A stretch of DNA of 64,000 nt, from NCBI GenBank assembly GCA_049840815.1, contig JASGJI010000009.1:101985-165984 (forward strand), given 5' to 3'. Shown one piece after another: positions 24,360-34,014 of the stretch; the first letter of the stretch is position 1; the number at the start of each line of letters is the position of its first letter. The position numbers and the translations under genes were made by a program. Origin of the DNA: JASGDN01 sp049840815. Lineage in GTDB: Bacteria > Chloroflexota > Chloroflexia > Thermomicrobiales > UBA6265. Below the pieces are notes generated by a model, which did no database searches, had not been told where the DNA came from, and was given only the letters and a program-made list of their open reading frames with translations.

Positions 24360-26840
24360 TCATGATCCGGCACGCCCATCGACCGATTCCTCCTCGCGGC
24401 GGTCGCGGAACCAGAGGGCGATCGCCGCGCCGGTGAGGATCGTCGCCAAGCCGAACCCGACCGCTGACACGATCAGGCCCACGCGCACCGAATGCGGCGC
24501 GTACGTCATCTCGACGGTGTGCGTGCCTGCCGGGACCGCGACGCCGCGCAGCGCGTGGTTCGTCCGCAGCAACTCCGCCGGTTTTCCATCCACCGTCACC
24601 GTCCAGCCATCCGCGTAGATCTCGCTGAAGACCACCACACCCGGCGCATCCGTCGTCGCGGTCGCGGTGAGGCTCGTGTTGGTGCGGGCGGTAATCGTCA
24701 CCGAGTCCTGCCCCGGCACGACGATTGGCGAGACTGTCGGCAGTGGCTGGTCGTCGGCGATCAGAGCCGTCGTGCGGGCGTCGACGGTGCCGTTCGCGAG
24801 TTCGGCCAATCCGGCCTTCCCGTTCTCCGGGCGGACATCATGCACGATCCAGGCGCGATCGAAGGCGTTCGGATTCTCCAGTACGGTCACCATGGTGTTC
24901 TGGAACACCACCGTCCTGCCCTCGGAGAGCTTCGGCAACAACTCCTTCGAGGTCGAATCGTCGTGCGCGACGATGATGTAGCGGACGTTCAGCATGTCGA
25001 GGATCTGGTTGTCGCCCTGCAACGCGGTGAGGGATGGGTCCGACCAGTGGTAGTCCTGCTGGCCGCCGTTCATGGCATCGAAAAGTTCGTCGTACCAGAG
25101 GATGTGGTTCGGGTCGTACCCCTGGATCATCTCCAGCCCGAGGCGGGACGCCCGCGCGTTGACGAGGATCGCCAGCACCTCCGGTTGCAGGCGACGTCCC
25201 GAGTAGGAGGGCCGGTTCTCCAGGGGATCGCGCCCCGCGAATCCCACGTAGCGGAAGATCTCGCCGGCGTTCTGCTGCCCTTGCAGGAACTCGCCGGCAC
25301 CGCCCGGATCGGTGCGGGAGGTATACGTATCGAGGATCTGGCGCGTGTGGGCATCGGTCGAGAGATACGCGCCGGTGGGCTGCGGCCGGAAGATGGCGTC
25401 GGCGATGTCCTTGCCTGTCGGGAAGACGATCACCAGCAGGATCAGGAGGCAGGCGCCGCCACGCAGGATGGGTTCCCGCTGTGCCGGACGCATCCGGGCG
25501 AGGAGGAGGATGCCGATCAGCGCGAGGCCCGTCGCGGCGGTGGCGATGACCGGCAGCCAGCCAACATGGACATCGCGTTCATTCAGCCAGGCCATTGCCG
25601 CGCCGAGCATCGCCAGTGGGATCGGCACCAGCCAGAGGATACGGGTGGGTCGGCGTTCTTCCAGCATGGCCTGAACGGTAGCGCCGACGAGCATTGCCGG
25701 GCAGATGAAGGTCATCCAGACGATGCGTTGCGGCGAATGCTCGTGGATCTTCTCGAACTGCGGGATCAGGAAGAAGAGCCGATGCAGGGGCGTCTCGTGG
25801 AGGGCAAGGATGATGCTGATCACCCACGTCGTCGTGAAGAACGGGACGCCTAGGCGGGTTCGCATCGCGAACGGCGCGAGGATCGCGAGGACGATGACGA
25901 CGGCGCCGACGCTCAGCGGGCGGTAGGTCTGGCTGTCCAGCAGCATCTGCCGCAGCATGTCGAGGATGGTGGCCGCGGGCTGGTAGTTGCCACCGCGCAC
26001 CTTCGAGTAGTCACCGCCCGCAATGCTCGATTGCGCGTTGGCGGCGAGGCGCGGCAGGATGCCCGCCGCCCCGAGCAGTCCCGCAAAGACGAACGATCCG
26101 CCGCCGGTTGCCACCAGATTGATGACGCGGGTCTTCCATGCGCGGGCGGCATCCGGTGGAGAAAGGATGGCCCGGTAGCCGATCCAGGCCGCGACGAGCA
26201 TCCAGCCCGTGACCATGCCCTGACCTGGCCAGGACGTCGCCATCTGGCTGAGTGCGAATCCGGCGAAGGCCCACCACGCCCCGCGCGACACCCAGCGGCG
26301 GGAGGTGAGCGAGCAATCGGCGGCGAGCAGCGCGACGGGAATCCAGGTGTTCACCTGCCCGGCGACGGTGGTGTAGGACGTCATCCCGGCGAACCACGGG
26401 CCGAACGTGAAGGCGGCGGCCGCGGCGAAGGCGGGGAGGGGACGCAGGCCGATGCGTCGTGCCAACCCGTAGGCGGCCACCCCTCCGATGACGAGCTGCA
26501 TCAGGACCATGGCCTTGAACCCGTCGAGCATGTCGAAGGCGCTAAAGGTGACCATGACCGGGAGGTACCACCAGCCGCCGGAGGGGTCGCCGGAGACGGG
26601 CGCACCACTCAGGAAGTGGGGTGTCCAGCCCGGAATGTGGCCGGCTCGGATCTGTTCTCCCGTGAAGTTGAACCACGGGAGAAAGAAGGTCATGACATCG
26701 TACTCGGTGAGCCAATTGTCATAATGCCAGCGATGGGCCATGACAAGGGCGATGCCGAGGAGCAGGCAGGCGATGGCAATGACGTCCGCACGGACGCTGG
26801 CCCAACGCGCGGGCACCCGATTCCGGAACGAAGCGAGCAT
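24360..26840 (-). CDS. YfhO family membrane protein (GT-C-like)
   Basis: The 826-residue protein has about twelve to thirteen hydrophobic segments over the first 480 residues, beginning IACLLLGIALVMAH, then a large extracytoplasmic domain and a final membrane helix. An early loop (WLTEYDVMTFFLPWFNF) has the acidic residue placement of GT-C type glycosyltransferases, and the C-terminal domain (GVVVFSEIYADGWTVTVDG) matches the YfhO family. Members are linked to transfer of sugars to cell-envelope polymers. The exact acceptor is unknown. It is alone on the minus strand, facing the RpiR gene across the repeat region. Confidence 0.82.
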   Translation of the reverse strand: MLASFRNRVPARWASVRADVIAIACLLLGIALVMAHRWHYDNWLTEYDVMTFFLPWFNFTGEQIRAGHIPGWTPHFLSGAPVSGDPSGGWWYLPVMVTFSAFDMLDGFKAMVLMQLVIGGVAAYGLARRIGLRPLPAFAAAAAFTFGPWFAGMTSYTTVAGQVNTWIPVALLAADCSLTSRRWVSRGAWWAFAGFALSQMATSWPGQGMVTGWMLVAAWIGYRAILSPPDAARAWKTRVINLVATGGGSFVFAGLLGAAGILPRLAANAQSSIAGGDYSKVRGGNYQPAATILDMLRQMLLDSQTYRPLSVGAVVIVLAILAPFAMRTRLGVPFFTTTWVISIILALHETPLHRLFFLIPQFEKIHEHSPQRIVWMTFICPAMLVGATVQAMLEERRPTRILWLVPIPLAMLGAAMAWLNERDVHVGWLPVIATAATGLALIGILLLARMRPAQREPILRGGACLLILLVIVFPTGKDIADAIFRPQPTGAYLSTDAHTRQILDTYTSRTDPGGAGEFLQGQQNAGEIFRYVGFAGRDPLENRPSYSGRRLQPEVLAILVNARASRLGLEMIQGYDPNHILWYDELFDAMNGGQQDYHWSDPSLTALQGDNQILDMLNVRYIIVAHDDSTSKELLPKLSEGRTVVFQNTMVTVLENPNAFDRAWIVHDVRPENGKAGLAELANGTVDARTTALIADDQPLPTVSPIVVPGQDSVTITARTNTSLTATATTDAPGVVVFSEIYADGWTVTVDGKPAELLRTNHALRGVAVPAGTHTVEMTYAPHSVRVGLIVSAVGFGLATILTGAAIALWFRDRREEESVDGRAGS

Positions 26841-26934
26841 GGAGTGTCATCCCCGGAGCGCGAATACCGACAAACCGACGGTCGCTGGGTTGATGGCCGG
26901 TCTGCCCGGGGGTGACAAAGGAAAGGGGGCACCC

Positions 26935-26976
26935 ATCGCCAAACCGCCCGAATGATACTCCGGGCGGTCTGGCGAT
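26935..26976 (-). terminator. hairpin terminator of the M20 peptidase gene
   Basis: ATCGCCAAACCGCCCG pairs with CGGGCGGTCTGGCGAT (15 of 16 bp) around a ten-base loop, 44 bases past the minus-strand stop. Confidence 0.75.
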
Positions 26977-27020
26977 GACGTCGTTTCGGCAGGTGAAGCG
27001 CCGTGGAGCCGGGCACTGGG

Positions 27021-28418
27021 TTACGACGCGGAAGCGGGGAGTTCCGCGAGTTCGGCGAGGAGGGCGGCGCTGGTCGCCATCCCCTGCCACAGGCGCTCCA
27101 GGCGGTAGCTCTCGTTCGGGGAGTGGTTCGCCTGCTCTGGCGCGCCGTAGGGCACCATGAACGATGGCAGCCCCAGCGTCTTCGTCCACGTCGCGTCCGG
27201 GAGGCTGCCGCCCGTCAGCGGGATGTCGATCGGGCGCTTGCCGAAGCCGCGTTCGATCGCCCGGCGCACCGGCTCCGCGAGCGGATGCTCCACCGGCGTA
27301 TAGGACGGGAGCATGCCGCCATCCGTGCGCGCGATCTCGATATCCGGGGCGTGGGTAGCGACATGGCGGGCGATCTTCTCCCAGATCTCGTCCGGTGTCT
27401 GGTTCGGCACCAGGCGCATGTCGATCTTCACGGTCGCGGTGCTGGGGATGATCGTCTTGCTGCCCGGCCCGCCGTAGCCGCCCGTGAAGCCGCAGATGTT
27501 CAGGGTCGGTCTCGCCATGATGCGGTCGGCGTAGGGGAGATCGGCGGGAGCGGTCATCTCCGTGAGGCCGATGCGGGCCAGCGCGGCGGAAACGTCGAAG
27601 GGAAGCGCATCCATCGCGGCGCGGGCGCCCGGTGTCGGTGTGGCGACGTTGTCGTAGAAGCCCTCGATCAGGACGTGGTTCTGGTCGTCGATCATCGTGT
27701 TCAGGGCGCGCACGAGCGTCCAGATCGGGTTCGGCGAGGCCCCGCCCCAGTGTCCGGAGTGGAGGTCGCGGTTCGGCCCGGTCGCCCGCAGCTCGACGTA
27801 ACACATGCCACGCACGCCGAACTCGATCTCCGGGTAGGCGTCGTCGGTAATGGGGCCATCGGAGGTGTAGACGAGGTCGGCGGCGAAGAGGTCGCGGTGG
27901 GCGCGGACCGTCTCGTCGAGGCTGGGGCTGCCGATCTCCTCCTCGCCCTCCAGCAGCACCTTCACGTTGACCGGCAGGGAGCCAGTGGTCTCCAGCCAGG
28001 CGCGGATGGCGGCGATGTGGCTGAAATGCTGGGCCTTGTTGTCCGCCACGCCCCGCGCGTAGATGCGTCCGTCGCGGATCGTCGGCTCGAAGGGCGGTGA
28101 GAGCCAGAGGTCGAGCGGATCGGGCGGCTGGACATCGTAGTGCCCATAGAAGAGCACGGTTGGCTTGTCCGGACCCGCTCCGAGCCACTCGCCGTAGATC
28201 ATCGGTTGTCGCGGCGTCTCGATCACCTGCGTTTCGAGTCCCGCTGCCTGGAGCAGTTCGAGCTCGATGGCGGCGGTCTCCCGGATGCCAATGCCCTGCG
28301 CGCTGATGGTTGGCTGGGCGAGGAGACGGAAGAGGTCGGCGAGATTCCGGTCCTGGCTGGCATCCAGCGCGGCGAGAACGGCGTCGAGCTGCAGGGGCGG
28401 AGTGGGGGAGTCGGACAT
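27021..28418 (-). CDS. M20 family dipeptidase
   Basis: The 465-residue metallopeptidase shows the M20 metal and catalytic residues in order: FYGHYDVQPP, GVADNKAQ, LEGEEEIGSPS, TSDGP, and near the end EQANHSPNE. A long dimerisation domain (GPNRDLHSGHWGG onward) sits in the middle. The pattern resembles dipeptidases of the PepV/CNDP group, which cleave dipeptides using two zinc ions in the cytoplasm. ATG 28418 is preferred to the longer start at 28451, with AAAGG upstream. It is divergent from the dCache-SnoaL gene. Confidence 0.9.
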   Translation of the reverse strand: MSDSPTPPLQLDAVLAALDASQDRNLADLFRLLAQPTISAQGIGIRETAAIELELLQAAGLETQVIETPRQPMIYGEWLGAGPDKPTVLFYGHYDVQPPDPLDLWLSPPFEPTIRDGRIYARGVADNKAQHFSHIAAIRAWLETTGSLPVNVKVLLEGEEEIGSPSLDETVRAHRDLFAADLVYTSDGPITDDAYPEIEFGVRGMCYVELRATGPNRDLHSGHWGGASPNPIWTLVRALNTMIDDQNHVLIEGFYDNVATPTPGARAAMDALPFDVSAALARIGLTEMTAPADLPYADRIMARPTLNICGFTGGYGGPGSKTIIPSTATVKIDMRLVPNQTPDEIWEKIARHVATHAPDIEIARTDGGMLPSYTPVEHPLAEPVRRAIERGFGKRPIDIPLTGGSLPDATWTKTLGLPSFMVPYGAPEQANHSPNESYRLERLWQGMATSAALLAELAELPASAS

Positions 28419-28653
28419 GAGGACCTTTCGGGAGCATCTGGCGGCGGACATGCGCCGCCCGCAAGGGACATCCGCCCCGAGTGTCGCCGATCTGCCGGAT
28501 CTGGCAAGGCCATCGGCTTCGCTGAAAGCGGTTGAGATGAGGGCGCGCAGGGCAATCCCCTATAGTTAGGCGCACGTGGCGATACGGGGCATCGATGAGG
28601 GGGCGAGGGAGACGAGTGGCGAACGAGAGATCCAACGCACGCGGTGACGCCGC

Positions 28654-30198
28654 ATGAACACGCTCGCCCGCTGGTATCGCGACTTCCCCTACATCCACAC
28701 GCTTCGTTTTCGGCTCGTCATGCTGGTACTGGTGGCATCGCTGCCCGCGCTGGGATTGCTCTACTACACCGTGTCGCAGCAACGGGACGACGCCCTCAAC
28801 GCCGGACAGCAGGAGGCGGTCAACCTCGCCAACCTCGCCGCCCTCGATCAGGAACGCCTCATCGACCAGACGCGACGTTACCTGCTGACGCTCGCCCGCC
28901 TGCCGGAGCTACGCGCCGACGATGCGTCTGAATGCATACCGCTCGTGCAGGCGCTGCTGAATGACAACGCCTACACCTACCAGAACATCGGCGTCATCAG
29001 GGCCGATGGCACGATTCCCTGCCAGGCAAGCGGCCTGCGTCCGGTCTTCTTCGAGGACAACCCCGCCAATCTCCGGGCCGCGCTGGCCGCCGGGGACATG
29101 ACGATCAGCGACATTTCGGTGATGCCGGGTTCGCCGGATGGCACGATGACCTATGCCTATCCGGTCCGGAACGCCAATGGAACCGTCGATCGCCTCGTCT
29201 TCGTATCGCTGCCGTTCCTGGCGCTGGAGTCCTTCGCCCAGCAATCGAACCCCCCTTCCGGGACCGTCTTCCGGATGTACTCGACCTCGAACACGCTGCT
29301 TGCCCAGTATCCCTCCGATGCGGAGGCTGCGGTCCCGCCCTACATCGCGTCGACGCCGCTGCCGGGGGCGACGCCGGTGCTGGAGGACCAGACCGGGACG
29401 CTGCTCACGACGACCGGCGTGCCCTTCCTTTTCGCCCGCTCGGACATCACGATCCCGGAGGGCGTGCAGAACTTCGGGCCGGCGATCATCTCGGTGGCGC
29501 TGCCGCGCGCGGAGATCGTCGCTCGCGCGGATAGCCTCTTCCAGGAGAACGTCGGACGATTGCTGATCGTGGCGGCGCTCTCGATCATCGCGGCGTGGAT
29601 CGGCGCGGATCTCTTCACGTCAGGCGATGCCGAGAGCCGCAAGCGGGTGGTGCATCAGCTCTATGAGGCGTATTCCACCGGCCAGATCGAGGGGCTGGAG
29701 GACATCGTCAATACGCGGTTCGTCGATCACAGCCGCAATCCAGGACAAGCGCCCGGTATCGACGGGCTGAAACAGGTGATCGTCGCGTTCAAGACGGCCT
29801 TCCCGGACGGCAGAATCAACGTCCGGGAACTGATTGCCGACCACGACAAGGTCGTGGCGCGGGTGACGCTGGTGGGAACGCATCTCGGCGACTTCTTCGG
29901 GACACCGCCGAGCGGGAAGCTGGTGGCCTCGGAAGGGGACGAGACCTTCCGGTTCGCCGGGAGTTCGATCCTGGAAAGCTGGAGCCTCTTCGGGCCGCTG
30001 GTCGCCGTCCACGCCGACCGTCCTGGCAACGGGAAGGCCGAGCCGGAGCCGAAGCCGTCACTCTGGCAGCGCTTGCGTCCGTGGGGCCGATCGCGCCGTC
30101 GCAAGAACGGCAACGGCGTGGACGCGACGACCGAGACGGCACGTGAACTGCAACGCGATGTCTTCGCCGAGCCGGATGCCAACGAGGAGGAGCGCTGA
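28654..30198 (+). CDS. dCache sensor domain fused to SnoaL-like domain, membrane protein
   Basis: The 514-residue protein has an N-terminal membrane helix (LVMLVLVASLPALGLLYYTV), then an extracytoplasmic dCache-like domain (GQQEAVNLANLAALDQERLI onward, to about residue 290). A second membrane segment (LLIVAALSIIAAWIGADLF) follows near residue 305. The cytoplasmic part is a SnoaL-like NTF2-fold domain (QLYEAYSTGQIEGLEDIVNT, then TLVGTHLGDFFGTPPSGK). A basic/acidic tail ends it. There is no HAMP, kinase, cyclase or methyl-accepting module. SnoaL domains are enzymes or ligand carriers; here it would be coupled to an outside signal. It ends one base into the ATG of the YihY gene. Confidence 0.75.
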   Translation: MNTLARWYRDFPYIHTLRFRLVMLVLVASLPALGLLYYTVSQQRDDALNAGQQEAVNLANLAALDQERLIDQTRRYLLTLARLPELRADDASECIPLVQALLNDNAYTYQNIGVIRADGTIPCQASGLRPVFFEDNPANLRAALAAGDMTISDISVMPGSPDGTMTYAYPVRNANGTVDRLVFVSLPFLALESFAQQSNPPSGTVFRMYSTSNTLLAQYPSDAEAAVPPYIASTPLPGATPVLEDQTGTLLTTTGVPFLFARSDITIPEGVQNFGPAIISVALPRAEIVARADSLFQENVGRLLIVAALSIIAAWIGADLFTSGDAESRKRVVHQLYEAYSTGQIEGLEDIVNTRFVDHSRNPGQAPGIDGLKQVIVAFKTAFPDGRINVRELIADHDKVVARVTLVGTHLGDFFGTPPSGKLVASEGDETFRFAGSSILESWSLFGPLVAVHADRPGNGKAEPEPKPSLWQRLRPWGRSRRRKNGNGVDATTETARELQRDVFAEPDANEEER

Positions 30199-31256
30199 TG
30201 GCCCTCCTGATCGGCGAGGCGGGTCGGCGGTTCGGGCGGTACCTCGACCCGGCGGTGGACGGCGAGCGCAAGCCGCCGGAGATCGACTTCAACTTCATCT
30301 CGAGAACGCTGACCCGGGCCCCTGCCTTCTGGCAGCGGTTCATCATGCCAATCCGCTGGCTTTACCGGGGGTATACCCAGAAGTCGGCAGGCGATCTGGC
30401 GGCATCGGTTGCGTATCACGCGTTGATCGCGATGCTGCCGATGTTCTTCCTGGTGATCTCGGTAGCGGGGTACTTCCTGCGCAACGACCAGGAGGTGCTG
30501 GACGCCGCATTCCGCATCATCAATGAGATCTTCCCCGCCGGGAGTGTCGCGACCGATGCCTTCCAGCAGGCCGTCGATGCACGGCAGAACAGCGGTTGGC
30601 TGGGCCTGGTGAGTGTGATCGGTTTTGCCTGGGCAGGCACGGGCTTCGTCAGCTCGCTCGCACGGAACCTGAACCGGATCTACGGGGTGCGGAGCAGTGG
30701 ATATTTCAGCGAGAAACGGCGTGGGTTCGTGGTGATCCTGCTCTTCTCGCTCTTCTTCATCATTTCGTCGCTGCTGCCGATCGTGACGACATTCTTCGTC
30801 AACCAGGACCTGCCGGAAGCGCTGGAGCGATTCATCCTTGCCAGCACGTCGGGACAGCTGATCGCGTATGGCTTGTCCTATCTCTCGGCGGTGGGGTTGT
30901 TCCTGGTGGTCTACCGCATCCTGCCGAATGCCGGTCAGCGGTTCTGGGATGTGTTGCCGGGGACGCTGATCGCCGCCGCGCTCTTTCTGGTGATGACGCA
31001 GGTCTTCCCGATCTATATCCGGTTGATTGGTGGCGCAGGACGCTATGGGCAGGTGCTGGGGTTCATTACGCTGATCGTCGCGTCGCTCTACTTCCTCTCC
31101 CATGTGATGCTGTTCGGCGCGTTCATCAATGCCAACGTGCAACGCACGTTGCGCCAGCGTCGCCGGGCGCGCCGATTGCGGCGGGAGGTGCGCGAGCGGG
31201 AACGTCAGGCGAGGCTGCTCGCGAAGCAGCAGGCCCACGACATCCGGCGCGAGTGA
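30198..31256 (+). CDS. YihY/virulence factor BrkB family membrane protein
   Basis: The 352-residue protein has six hydrophobic segments and the family landmarks DLAASVAYHALIAMLPMFFL, FAWAGTGFVSSLARNLNRIY and RFWDVLPGTLIAAALF. The C-terminal tail is strongly basic (RRRARRLRREVRER) and would be cytoplasmic. The family was once called ribonuclease BN, but that label is wrong; its role in the membrane is not known. Its ATG overlaps the stop of the dCache-SnoaL gene, so the two are translated together and may act together. Confidence 0.88.
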   Translation: MALLIGEAGRRFGRYLDPAVDGERKPPEIDFNFISRTLTRAPAFWQRFIMPIRWLYRGYTQKSAGDLAASVAYHALIAMLPMFFLVISVAGYFLRNDQEVLDAAFRIINEIFPAGSVATDAFQQAVDARQNSGWLGLVSVIGFAWAGTGFVSSLARNLNRIYGVRSSGYFSEKRRGFVVILLFSLFFIISSLLPIVTTFFVNQDLPEALERFILASTSGQLIAYGLSYLSAVGLFLVVYRILPNAGQRFWDVLPGTLIAAALFLVMTQVFPIYIRLIGGAGRYGQVLGFITLIVASLYFLSHVMLFGAFINANVQRTLRQRRRARRLRREVRERERQARLLAKQQAHDIRRE

Positions 31257-31342
31257 TCGCATGGACGGCTGTCTGCGCGGACCTGCGGGCCACGATCCCG
31301 CCTCACTGGATTTTCGGCATCGTCCCGACGCCAGCTCCCCCG

Positions 31343-32437
31343 CTATTGCAACTTCCCGCGGGAGAGCGTTGGCCAGAGGGCAATCACCCGCCCGTCACGA
31401 ACGACGATCAGGTTCTCGTGGAGATGAATCGCCTGGTCGCTGTAGCCGACATGCAGCACGAGGCGATCCCCCACCCGGATCGTTTCGTTCGGTTTGGTGA
31501 GGCTGATGGTGCCGTGTTCGGCGGATAGCGCCACCCCGGTAACGCCTTCCACCCCGACGACTTCCGGCGTGACGTTGGATGGGTCGATTGTCTTGCGTCC
31601 GGCGTCCACGATGATCCGGTTCGGCGCCGGACGACTCGTCACCGTCACCATCACACCCAGTGCGGGTTCCACCGGCACATCGAGGTCGCGGTAGAAGCGA
31701 TCGCCCCAGATGCCACCGCCCGCCTGCACCTCGGTGACGCCTTCCAGTTCCCGGCTCGTGAGGAACGTTCCTGTTCCGCCTACGGAGACGACCTCCACGG
31801 GAATCCCGGCCGCGCGGATGGCATTGGCCGTGGCCGTCACCTGCGAGACCGCTGCGCGGATCGCGTCTTGCCGCGCCGAAAGCGGCGTCACGCCCAGCGT
31901 GTGCCCCTCCCACGACATCAGTCCGGCGAACCGGATGCCGGTCATCGCGGCCAACTCCTTCGCCAGCGCCACCGCAGGCTCGCCCGGCAGAACGCCTGCG
32001 CGCGTCATCCCGGAATCGATCTCGATCACCACGCGGGGATGGCTGTCGAAGTCGCGCGCGGCTTCATCCAGCTGCCGGGCGTGGTCCAGTGAGTCGGTCG
32101 CCACCATGATGTCGCAGTACGTCGCGAGTGCCGCCAGCCGCCGCGCCTTGATCGGCCCGACGACCTGGTTCGCGATCAGGATGTCGCGCACACCGGACGC
32201 CGCAAAGACCTCCGCCTCTCCCAGCTTCGCGCAGGTGACGCCCAGCGCCCCGGCGTTCAGCAGCCGGTGCGCGACGGCGGGACTCTTGTGCGCCTTCGCG
32301 TGCGGGCGCCAGCCGACACCACGCGATGCGGTCGCCTCGGCCATGACGGCGATATTGCGATCGAGTGCGGGCAGATCGACGAGCAGGGCCGGCGTGTCGA
32401 TGTCGTCGAGCGGCAGGCCAACGAGCGTGGTCAGCAT
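31343..32437 (-). CDS. D-threonine aldolase/D-serine dehydratase-like PLP enzyme (DSD1 type)
   Basis: The 364-residue protein has an alanine-racemase-like N-terminal barrel with the PLP lysine in RPHAKAHKSP, then CAKLGEAEVFAASGV, IEIDSGMTRAG and SVGGTGTFL. A C-terminal beta domain carries the metal-site-like HLHENLIVVRDG. These are features of D-threonine aldolase and D-serine dehydratase-like enzymes. It probably acts on a D-amino acid or a beta-hydroxy-D-amino acid; which is unclear. It converges on the YihY gene across 86 bases and is followed upstream by the GNAT gene on the same strand. Confidence 0.88.
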   Translation of the reverse strand: MLTTLVGLPLDDIDTPALLVDLPALDRNIAVMAEATASRGVGWRPHAKAHKSPAVAHRLLNAGALGVTCAKLGEAEVFAASGVRDILIANQVVGPIKARRLAALATYCDIMVATDSLDHARQLDEAARDFDSHPRVVIEIDSGMTRAGVLPGEPAVALAKELAAMTGIRFAGLMSWEGHTLGVTPLSARQDAIRAAVSQVTATANAIRAAGIPVEVVSVGGTGTFLTSRELEGVTEVQAGGGIWGDRFYRDLDVPVEPALGVMVTVTSRPAPNRIIVDAGRKTIDPSNVTPEVVGVEGVTGVALSAEHGTISLTKPNETIRVGDRLVLHVGYSDQAIHLHENLIVVRDGRVIALWPTLSRGKLQ

Positions 32438-32512
32438 GATCGAAAAACCTTCGTGCTACGAAACGGCAGGCCTGGATACGGCGTCATGCAATATCGGGCC
32501 GCATTGTATCGG

Positions 32513-33103
32513 TCATCCTGAAACACGAACAGATGCCGGGTCCTCACGCCGGTCGCATACGTAGGTCAGCATTCCTTCCCAGTCTGGCTCGACCGAAGCC
32601 GGGCGGAAGCCGAGCGACGCGAAGAGCGCCTGGCTTCCCTCGTTCTCCGGCTCGATCCCGGCAACGAACGATCCGGCCAGATCCAGGTTGGAATGAGCCA
32701 TCCAGGCCGCGATTGCCGCCCGTCCTACGCCCTGTTTCCGGCGCTCCGGATCGACCACGACCGCCACCCCCGCCTGCGGCCTCTGCACCGAGGCCGCGTC
32801 CGCAAAGCGCGGTCCATCCGGCCCGTCGCCCGCATACCGCGTCTCCCGGTCGTAGATCTCGCCAGTCACCAGCGCTATCGGACGATCGCCGTCCAGCAGG
32901 ACGCGATTGACCGTCGCCAGCACGACCGCCCCGCGAAACACCTGGCCAGAAACGAAGTACTCCTGCTGGCGAAGGATTGCTTCCGGCCATTCCCGGCCCC
33001 CGAGCCAGCGTCGCGTTTCCAGATCGTCGAACCAGGAGCTGACGATCGGCAGGTGATCTCGCGTGAATGGCACGAGGCGACAGGGTCCCGGCGACGAAAT
33101 CAT
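32513..33103 (-). CDS. GNAT family N-acetyltransferase (196 aa)
   Basis: The protein begins PCRLVPFTRDHLPIVSSWFD, has the acetyl-CoA-binding motif VVVDPERRKQGVGRAAIAAW, then EPENEGSQALFASLGFRPAS, typical of RimJ/RimL-like GNAT acetyltransferases. It likely acetylates an amine or a protein N-terminus; target unknown. ATG 33103 is chosen over an in-frame start at 33115 by the GGGGGTGG upstream. It lies 75 bases from the DSD1-type gene and probably shares its transcript. Confidence 0.87.
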   Translation of the reverse strand: MISSPGPCRLVPFTRDHLPIVSSWFDDLETRRWLGGREWPEAILRQQEYFVSGQVFRGAVVLATVNRVLLDGDRPIALVTGEIYDRETRYAGDGPDGPRFADAASVQRPQAGVAVVVDPERRKQGVGRAAIAAWMAHSNLDLAGSFVAGIEPENEGSQALFASLGFRPASVEPDWEGMLTYVCDRREDPASVRVSG

Positions 33104-33118
33104 GACCACCCCCACGCA

Positions 33119-33152
33119 AACACCGGACTAGGATAGTCCCCAGCCCGGTGTT
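33119..33152 (-). terminator. hairpin terminator of the first ABC-2 export operon
   Basis: AACACCGG (33119-33126) pairs with CCGGTGTT (33145-33152), with an inner GGACTA/TAGTCC alternative, 28 bases past the permease stop. Confidence 0.55.
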
Positions 33153-33179
33153 GCAAACAATCGAATCCTCCCTCGACCG

Positions 33180-33977
33180 CTATCCCGACGTCACATCACG
33201 ACGGAGGAAGACACGATACGTCAGCGCGACGAAAATCGCCGTATAGAGCAGGAGCACACCGACCGAGATCCAGTTCCGTTCGGATCCGCTCCAATGGAAC
33301 AGGATATTGTTCGTCGGCCAGGCGAGACCGAACTTCTGGATCGAATGGAAGGCATCGAGTGCGTATCCCAGCAGCGGCCATATTCCTGGCTCGATGAACG
33401 CGATACCGATGGCGACGCCAATACCGGCCGCATTCGACTTCGTCCACATCGCCACCAGCACAGCCAAGGCCACATACGGCAGATTCGTGAACACCAATCC
33501 CAGTACGAAGGCGGCGTTCTTGCCCAGTTCCTCCGCACCGAAGTGCCAGTGCCCGCTCGCAACGAGGGTCGCGATGAAGGAGATGACCACCGTCAGGATC
33601 GCCAGCGCAATGGTGAAGAACAAGGCATACAGGAAGACCGTCACCAGTTTGGCGGTCACGAGCGAGGTACGGCTACGCGCGCGGGCCAGCAACGGACGGA
33701 TGGTGTTCCAACTGTATTCGTTGCCGAACATCCCGGATGCAAAGATGGCGAGCATGATGCCGCCGAAGAGCGAGTTGAAGCTCAGCCCGAATTCGCGCAA
33801 CTTGTCGAACGCGATCGTCTCGCGCAAGTCATTCGCGTTGCCGCTATTGGCGAAGAACGTGCCCACCGTCATCCCGCCATAGATCAGCGCGACGAAGAGG
33901 GTCGCGAGCGCCAGCATCAACCATGATTGCGGGCGCTTGCGAACGCGGAACAGTTCGCTGCGAAGCAGGGTACCCAT
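33180..33977 (-). CDS. ABC-2 type transporter permease
   Basis: The 265-residue protein has six hydrophobic segments, starting RKRPQSWLMLALATLFVALIYG and ending GVLLLYTAIFVALTYRVF, with the SWNTIRPLLARARSRT loop seen in ABC-2 permeases. It forms the membrane part of an exporter with the ATPase encoded 37 bases upstream. Substrate is unknown; such two-gene pairs often export peptides, antibiotics or lipids. It follows the ATPase in the operon and is terminated at 33119-33152. Confidence 0.87.
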   Translation of the reverse strand: MGTLLRSELFRVRKRPQSWLMLALATLFVALIYGGMTVGTFFANSGNANDLRETIAFDKLREFGLSFNSLFGGIMLAIFASGMFGNEYSWNTIRPLLARARSRTSLVTAKLVTVFLYALFFTIALAILTVVISFIATLVASGHWHFGAEELGKNAAFVLGLVFTNLPYVALAVLVAMWTKSNAAGIGVAIGIAFIEPGIWPLLGYALDAFHSIQKFGLAWPTNNILFHWSGSERNWISVGVLLLYTAIFVALTYRVFLRRDVTSG

Positions 33978-34014
33978 GATGTCACTCCATACGTGAGACG
34001 TCGGCAGAAGGAGA

